18,197 bases of DNA from assembly GCA_030600745.1 (NCBI GenBank), contig JAUVLL010000015.1:1-18197 (forward strand), read 5' to 3'. The stretch is from Spirochaetaceae bacterium (GTDB taxonomy: Bacteria > Spirochaetota > Spirochaetia > B11-G9). This document shows, one piece after another, positions 13,854 through 18,197 of this stretch (its first letter is position 1; the number at the start of each line of letters is the position of its first letter). A program made the position numbers and the translations under genes. The notes below the pieces were generated by a model. It saw only the letters and a program-made list of their open reading frames with translations. It was not told the DNA's origin and made no database searches.

Positions 13854-14668
13854 TGATATTGGAATATTTGGGTTCTTTAAACCATGTAATGCAGGCACTT
13901 ATGGGGACGCTTTTTACCTGGGCTATGACAGCAATTGGTGCTGCCTCTGTATTTTTGTTTAAAACAATCAATAGAAAGGTTCTGGATGGAATGTTGGGAT
14001 TTGCTGCGGGAGTTATGATTGCCGCCAGTTTTTGGTCTCTACTTGCTCCGGCAATTGAACTATCTGAAGAAATGGGGCTTATTCCATGGGTTCCGGCATT
14101 AGTTGGATTTCTATTCGGTGGTATTTTTCTAAGACTTGCAGACCGACTTTTGCCCCACTTACATCTGAATGAGCCAATCGAAAATGCAGAAGGTGTTAAA
14201 ACATCTCTACATAAAACAACACTTCTGGTTCTTGCAATAACTTTGCATAATATACCGGAAGGACTTGCAGTTGGTGTAGCTTTTGGAGCTGTTGCTGCAG
14301 GTATTCCTTCTGCTTCTCTTGCCGGTGCAGTTGCTCTTGCCATTGGAATTGGTATTCAGAACTTCCCTGAAGGTCTGGCAGTATCCGTTCCTCTTCGTAG
14401 AGAAGGTTTCTCAAGAAGAAAGAGCTTTTTCTACGGTCAGCTCTCTGGTATTGTAGAACCTGTCGCAGGTGTATTAGGAGCTCTTGCTGTAATTATGATG
14501 CGGCCCATGCTTCCATATGCTCTAGCCTTTGCTGCCGGTGCCATGATATTTGTAGTAGTGGAAGAAGCTATTCCGGAAGCAAGCGCTGCCGGAAATACTC
14601 ATATTGCTACTTTGGGAGCTATGTTGGGATTTGCAGTTATGATGTCTCTGGATGTGGCATTGGGTTAG
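13853..14668 (+). CDS. ZIP family metal transporter
   Basis: 271 aa membrane protein of the ZIP family (GufA/ZupT-like), importing divalent metals such as Zn, Fe or Mn. About eight hydrophobic helices are visible. The signature metal-binding motifs are HNIPEGLAVGVAFG (helix IV) and QNFPEGLAVSVP (helix V), with VVEEAIPE further on. A His-containing loop (LLPHLHLNE) lies between helices III and IV. The ATG overlaps the fprA stop as TAATG, so it belongs to the oxidative-stress operon. Metal supply for the di-iron and rubredoxin proteins would fit, but which metal is not decided by the sequence. The last bases overlap the convergent HD-GYP gene. Confidence 0.92.
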   Translation: MILEYLGSLNHVMQALMGTLFTWAMTAIGAASVFLFKTINRKVLDGMLGFAAGVMIAASFWSLLAPAIELSEEMGLIPWVPALVGFLFGGIFLRLADRLLPHLHLNEPIENAEGVKTSLHKTTLLVLAITLHNIPEGLAVGVAFGAVAAGIPSASLAGAVALAIGIGIQNFPEGLAVSVPLRREGFSRRKSFFYGQLSGIVEPVAGVLGALAVIMMRPMLPYALAFAAGAMIFVVVEEAIPEASAAGNTHIATLGAMLGFAVMMSLDVALG

Positions 14669-15621
14669 AAAAAATCCTTGTATTTTCCACTTCGATTAAA
14701 GTCAGTAAGGCTGTAGGCAAAAGTTTCAAATATTTTTCTGTTGTACTTTTCTTTAGCAACATCTTCTTTAAGAATTTGCAGTGCTGCCATTGGCTGCATT
14801 GCTGTACGGTAAGGGCGATCATCATTGGTGATTGCCTCATAACAGTCAATTATTCCCAGAAGCATTCCGCATTCTGAAATATTCGTTTTCCCTTCGGGAT
14901 AACCGCTCCCATCCAGTTTTTCATGATGCTCCAGAGCACCTTCAGTTGCAATCTTAATATCCATTCCCGTATATTTTAATATATCAAAGCCTATTCGAGG
15001 GTGTTTTTTCATCTGAATAAATTCCAGGTCTGTCAGCCCCCGGCCTGCAGTAAGAATCTCAGCGGGAATTTCAGTTTTTCCTACATCATGGAGAAGGGCA
15101 GCAAGTCCGAAATCTCTGGTCTCATTCTCGGTCATGTGGTTGTAAAAACAATATCCAATTGTAAGCGCCATAACATTTATAGAGTGAATAGTTGTTGTGT
15201 AATCTGTAAAAGAGATCCGTGCAAGATTTTTTATAACGTCCGGTTGTGAGGAATATCCACTGATAATATTATTAATCAGATTTGGTGCCGTTTCCAGACC
15301 GCCGCTTCTGGGCTGGGAAAGAGTTTCATCCACCAAATTTACAAGTTCATTTTTTACTGTATTGGTATCTTGTTTAACAATATTTTGAACCAACCCTTCA
15401 CTGAATCCCTTTTGGGCAGCTCTTAAACACTTGATTTTGTCTTTTGGTTGAATGTAAAGGTCATCTATGTACTTTCTATCCAGACTTTTATCATCAAACT
15501 TCATACCCTCTGGTTTATAAAGAACTATATTTCCTGATGGATTTTTATAGTATAATTCTACTTCTTCATAGTACTTTAAGTTTGAATTTCTAACCTGAAT
15601 CCACTTATTATTTTTTAACAT
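14665..15621 (-). CDS. HD-GYP domain protein (probable cyclic-di-GMP phosphodiesterase)
   Basis: 318 aa. The HD-GYP domain, from about residue 140, carries HDVGKTEIP (His178-Asp179) and HHEKLDGSGYP (232-242), plus DCYEAITNDRPYR-like sequence near the end, so the catalytic set looks complete for hydrolysis of cyclic di-GMP. The N-terminal 110 or so residues (KYYEEVELYYKNPSGNIVLY) form a separate domain that I do not recognise; it may be a spirochaete-type regulatory module. No membrane helix. Its stop overlaps that of the convergent ZIP gene. The ribosome binding site before the ATG is poor (AAAGG, about 14 bases away), so the start is less sure. Confidence 0.88.
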   Translation of the reverse strand: MLKNNKWIQVRNSNLKYYEEVELYYKNPSGNIVLYKPEGMKFDDKSLDRKYIDDLYIQPKDKIKCLRAAQKGFSEGLVQNIVKQDTNTVKNELVNLVDETLSQPRSGGLETAPNLINNIISGYSSQPDVIKNLARISFTDYTTTIHSINVMALTIGYCFYNHMTENETRDFGLAALLHDVGKTEIPAEILTAGRGLTDLEFIQMKKHPRIGFDILKYTGMDIKIATEGALEHHEKLDGSGYPEGKTNISECGMLLGIIDCYEAITNDDRPYRTAMQPMAALQILKEDVAKEKYNRKIFETFAYSLTDFNRSGKYKDFF

Positions 15622-15782
15622 TTGATGTTTGAAACCTTTTAATAATTTATTACCGGAAGGATAATAGATATTTTATCAGTTTGCAATACTTTGAATGTTT
15701 TTTTGGAAAGATTAAAAAAAATGTTCAGATTCATTTGCCAGAATCTTAAGAATATGATAGGTTTACGCTTATTAACATTTTA

Positions 15783-15797
15783 TCGGTCGGTGACCGA
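15783..15797 (+). other. Short hairpin in the etfB leader
   Basis: TCGGTC-GGT-GACCGA, a six-base-pair perfect stem with a three-base loop, ends about 11 bases before the AAGGAGG of etfB. It could be a protein-binding palindrome or a leader structure; there is no T-tract, so it is not a terminator. Confidence 0.45.
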
Positions 15798-15821
15798 GTA
15801 AATAGCAAAAGGAGGGAAATA

Positions 15822-16703
15822 ATGGGACTGAACCTAATTGTCCTTGTAAAACAGGTTCCTGATACACAGAATGTAGGTGGAGATGCTATGAAGGAGGATG
15901 GTACTGTAAACAGAGCAGTTCTTCCTGCAATCTTTAATCCGGAGGACCTTCATGCGCTTGAAGCAGCTCTTAAGGTTAAGGATGCAAATCCAGGATCAAA
16001 AGTACATGTAATTACTATGGGACCTCCATCTGCAGTACAGGTATTAAAGGATTCATTATACAGGGGTGCAGACTTTGTAGCTCTTATATCTGACCGTAAA
16101 TTTGCCGGAGCAGATACTTTAGCCACTTCCTATGCTTTGAAGTGTGCAATTGAAAAAATTGGAAACTATGATATTGTTTTCTGCGGTCGTCAGGCTATTG
16201 ATGGAGATACTGCACAGGTTGGACCTCAGACAGCAGAAAAACTTGGAATCAACCAGATTACAAATGTCTCCAAAATAGAAGAGATTGATATTAAAAAAAG
16301 GGAAATTCAGGCCAGAAGATCAATTGAGGGTGGTTACGAGATAATAAAAGCATCTTTCCCAATTCTCCTTACTGTTACAGATGAAGGATATTTTCCAAGA
16401 CCTCCTTCTGTAATCCGTATTATGACCTATAAAAATGCATCTGCTGAAATGACAGAAGCCGGTTATGATGAATCTTATATTGACAGCTCTATTGATCGAA
16501 TCAGCGAAACAGCTATTAATCTATGGGATATAAATGCTATAAGTGCAGAGGTTGAAAACTGCGGTCTTGCAGGATCGCCAACCAAGGTTAAGAAAATAGA
16601 GTCTGTAATCCTTAAGTCAGAGGATATAAAAATGGTTGAGAATACAGAAGATTCTATAACAGGAATGGTTCACGAACTGATTAGTGACCATACACTGGGT
16701 TAA
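15822..16703 (+). CDS. etfB: Electron transfer flavoprotein beta subunit
   Basis: 293 aa, half of the EtfAB heterodimer carrying electrons from acyl-CoA dehydrogenases. It starts in the usual way (LIVLVKQVPDT) and contains the family signature region CGRQAIDGDTAQVGPQTAEK followed by INQITNV and later PRPPSVIRIM. It is somewhat longer than the roughly 250-265 residues of respiratory EtfB, with an extended C-terminal arm. AAGGAGG lies 6 bases before the ATG. It is the first gene of etfB-etfA-acyl-CoA dehydrogenase. Whether this ETF bifurcates electrons cannot be decided by eye. Confidence 0.95.
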   Translation: MGLNLIVLVKQVPDTQNVGGDAMKEDGTVNRAVLPAIFNPEDLHALEAALKVKDANPGSKVHVITMGPPSAVQVLKDSLYRGADFVALISDRKFAGADTLATSYALKCAIEKIGNYDIVFCGRQAIDGDTAQVGPQTAEKLGINQITNVSKIEEIDIKKREIQARRSIEGGYEIIKASFPILLTVTDEGYFPRPPSVIRIMTYKNASAEMTEAGYDESYIDSSIDRISETAINLWDINAISAEVENCGLAGSPTKVKKIESVILKSEDIKMVENTEDSITGMVHELISDHTLG

Positions 16704-16704
16704 G

Positions 16705-16710
16705 AAGGAG
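16705..16710 (+). promoter_or_regulatory. Ribosome binding site selecting a TTG start for etfA
   Basis: AAGGAG sits 6 bases before TTG at 16717. A GTG at 16684 lies upstream of it inside etfB, and the ATG at 16738 is too far downstream with no site of its own. Confidence 0.75.
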
Positions 16711-16716
16711 AGAAAA

Positions 16717-17730
16717 TTGAGTTCAAATAACAGTGTAATGGTCTTTATACAGCAGGATGATGCTAAAGTGGCAGATGTAAGTATAGAGCTTCTGTCCAAA
16801 GCAAGAGATCTTGCGGATCAGCTTAAAACTTCTGTATCCGGAGTCCTTATAGGCAGCGGAATTAAAGGAGAGGCTGAAAAACTTATTCAATATGGTGTAG
16901 ATGAGGTTTTTATTATTGAAGATACACGACTAGGTGATTATACCCCCATGCCCTATACAAAAATAATGGTGGAAATCATAAAAAAAATGAAACCGCAAAT
17001 AGTATTGTATGGTGCGACAACTACAGGTCGCGATGTTGGTCCAAGAGTTGCTTCTAATCTTAAAGTAGGTCTTACTGCAGACTGCACCAGTCTGGAGATT
17101 GGTGACTATTCAAGCAAAGAAGTAGATTACAGTAATATTCTTTATCAGATTCGTCCTGCTTTCGGTGGTAATATTGTAGCCACAATTGTCAGTCCTGAGA
17201 AAAAACCCCAGATGGCTACAGTTCGGGAAGGGGTAATGAAGGTTGGAACACCGGATTCTAAATACAAGGGAAAGATAACTAACTTTGAAGTTGCTTTATC
17301 CGATTCAGATTTTCCTTCTGTAGTTATAAAAAAGATAAAAGAAGAAAAGCTTGTTGATCTAAAAGGAGCTCAGGTAATAGTTTCAGGGGGTGTAGGAGTT
17401 GGATCAAAAGAAAACTTTGGTTTAATTCTGAAACTTGCACATACCCTCGGAGGTGAAGTTGGTGCTTCAAGGGCTGCAGTAGATGCCGGCTTTGTTTCCA
17501 AGGAACATCAGGTTGGCCAGACAGGTACTACAGTAAGACCGAAACTCTACATTGCCTGTGGGATTTCAGGTTCCATTCAACATAGAGCCGGAATGGATGA
17601 ATCAGCAAGGATTATTGCAATTAATACAGATCATGAGGCTCCAATCTTCCAGATATCCAACTATGGTATTGTAGGAGATCTTAATGATGTTATTCCGAAG
17701 TTCATCAAAGCCTTCAAGGCAAAGGGGTAG
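16717..17730 (+). CDS. etfA: Electron transfer flavoprotein alpha subunit (TTG start)
   Basis: 337 aa FAD-binding partner of EtfB. The N-terminal domain is alpha/beta (VMVFIQQDDAKVADVSIELL). The C-terminal FAD domain shows VSGGVGVGSKENF, GASRAAVDAGF, QVGQTGTTVRPKLYIACGIS and IAINTDHEAPIF, all near the family consensus. The usual SRPAVD reads SRAAVD. The start is taken as TTG at 16717, 13 bases after the etfB stop, because a clear AAGGAG precedes it at ideal distance. A GTG 33 bases upstream would overlap etfB. Confidence 0.95.
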   Translation: MSSNNSVMVFIQQDDAKVADVSIELLSKARDLADQLKTSVSGVLIGSGIKGEAEKLIQYGVDEVFIIEDTRLGDYTPMPYTKIMVEIIKKMKPQIVLYGATTTGRDVGPRVASNLKVGLTADCTSLEIGDYSSKEVDYSNILYQIRPAFGGNIVATIVSPEKKPQMATVREGVMKVGTPDSKYKGKITNFEVALSDSDFPSVVIKKIKEEKLVDLKGAQVIVSGGVGVGSKENFGLILKLAHTLGGEVGASRAAVDAGFVSKEHQVGQTGTTVRPKLYIACGISGSIQHRAGMDESARIIAINTDHEAPIFQISNYGIVGDLNDVIPKFIKAFKAKG

Positions 17731-17731
17731 T

Positions 17732-18197
17732 ATGGAGAATTTTTTATTAGATAACGAGGATATACTTTTTCACCTGGAAAATATGGATATTGACAGGATT
17801 ATCACCCAGAAGGAAGATAATTTTAGGGATGCAAAAAAATATCCCTATGCACCAATTGATATAGCTGATGCAAAGGACTCGTACAATAAGGTCCTTTCCA
17901 TTATAGGTGAGATAAGTGGAGAGACTCTTGCACCTCTTGCAGCAGAGATAGATGAGGAAGGGGTCGAACTGATTAATGGTGAGGTAAAATACGCAAACGG
18001 AACCAAAGAAGTACTGGATATATTTGCAAAAGCCGATTTAATGGGGTTTTCTCTGCCTCGAAAATACAACGGTTTGAACTTTCCTGCTATAATGCTGTCT
18101 GTTGCAGCAGAGATTGTCTCAAGAGCTGACGGTTCTTTTCTGAACTTTGGTCTACAGCAGGATATCGGGGAAACACTTAACAAATTCGGTTCGGATA
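17732..18197 (+). CDS. Acyl-CoA dehydrogenase family protein, 3'-truncated by window edge
   Basis: 155 codons are visible, beginning MENFLLDNEDILFHLENM one base after the etfA stop, with AAAGGGG as ribosome binding site inside etfA. The stretch DLMGFSLPRKYNGLNFPAIM followed by AEIVSRADGSFLNFGLQQDI matches the N-terminal helical domain of acyl-CoA dehydrogenases. The leader before it is longer than in short-chain enzymes, as in larger spirochaete and deltaproteobacterial members. Its coupling to etfBA indicates that ETF takes electrons from this enzyme. The substrate chain length is unknown, and the catalytic Glu lies outside the window. Confidence 0.88.
   Translation, partial: MENFLLDNEDILFHLENMDIDRIITQKEDNFRDAKKYPYAPIDIADAKDSYNKVLSIIGEISGETLAPLAAEIDEEGVELINGEVKYANGTKEVLDIFAKADLMGFSLPRKYNGLNFPAIMLSVAAEIVSRADGSFLNFGLQQDIGETLNKFGSD

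Noticed and set aside
13750..14343. 197-codon open frame on the minus strand opposite fprA and the ZIP gene
   Set aside because: Its sequence is Ala/Pro/Ser-rich without any motif and lies opposite two clear genes, so it is a shadow frame.
15783..15797. Leader hairpin before etfB as another member of the repeat family
   Set aside because: It shares only GGTCGG with the repeats; the flanks TGCTCGCC and TATGCATCCT are missing.

Overview
The window is ordinary bacterial chromosome, AT-rich (roughly 38-40 % GC by eye), from a strict or near-strict anaerobe. Its proteins point to a spirochaete: the methyl-accepting protein's signalling tip (ASRTNLLAINASIEAAHAGE) looks spirochaetal, and the redox genes fit a fermentative, H2-evolving lifestyle. 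The assignment is an inference; there is no rRNA or tRNA in the window.

Layout. (1) 1-5603, hydrogen metabolism: the 3' part of an [FeFe]-hydrogenase gene on + converges, across a strong hairpin, with a complete minus-strand hydCBA operon for an NAD-linked trimeric [FeFe]-hydrogenase. The + strand copy has Ser where the family has an H-cluster cysteine ligand. (2) 5800-8844, a minus-strand operon: a small two-CBS-domain protein, then substrate-binding protein, permease and ATPase of a NitT/TauT-type ABC transporter. The permease gene carries an in-frame, exactly repeated 42-bp palindromic element that is apparently translated. (3) 8985-11358, sensing: a methyl-accepting protein with a C-terminal hemerythrin domain (likely O2 sensor), and a divergent stand-alone cyclic-nucleotide-binding protein. 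(4) 11361-14668, O2 and ROS defence: rubrerythrin, desulfoferrodoxin, rubredoxin (51 aa), flavo-diiron protein and a ZIP metal transporter, very tightly packed behind one promoter that overlaps a PerR/Fur-like palindrome. Two 40-bp copies of the same palindromic repeat family sit between the first two genes. (5) 14665-15621, an HD-GYP phosphodiesterase on minus. (6) 15822-end, etfB-etfA (TTG start) and the 5' part of an acyl-CoA dehydrogenase.

How it works together: HydABC links NAD(H), probably with ferredoxin, to H2; ETF and acyl-CoA dehydrogenase link acyl-CoA chemistry to electron carriers; the central block senses O2 and removes O2, superoxide and peroxide, which would protect the O2-sensitive iron-sulfur enzymes. 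The most unusual elements are the dispersed repeat family with covarying hairpin stems (intergenic at one locus, inside a protein at another) and the hydrogenase paralogue with an altered H-cluster ligand. No gene-free stretch exceeds 300 bases. Several apparent start codons were moved to sites with better ribosome binding sites; reasons are given per gene.
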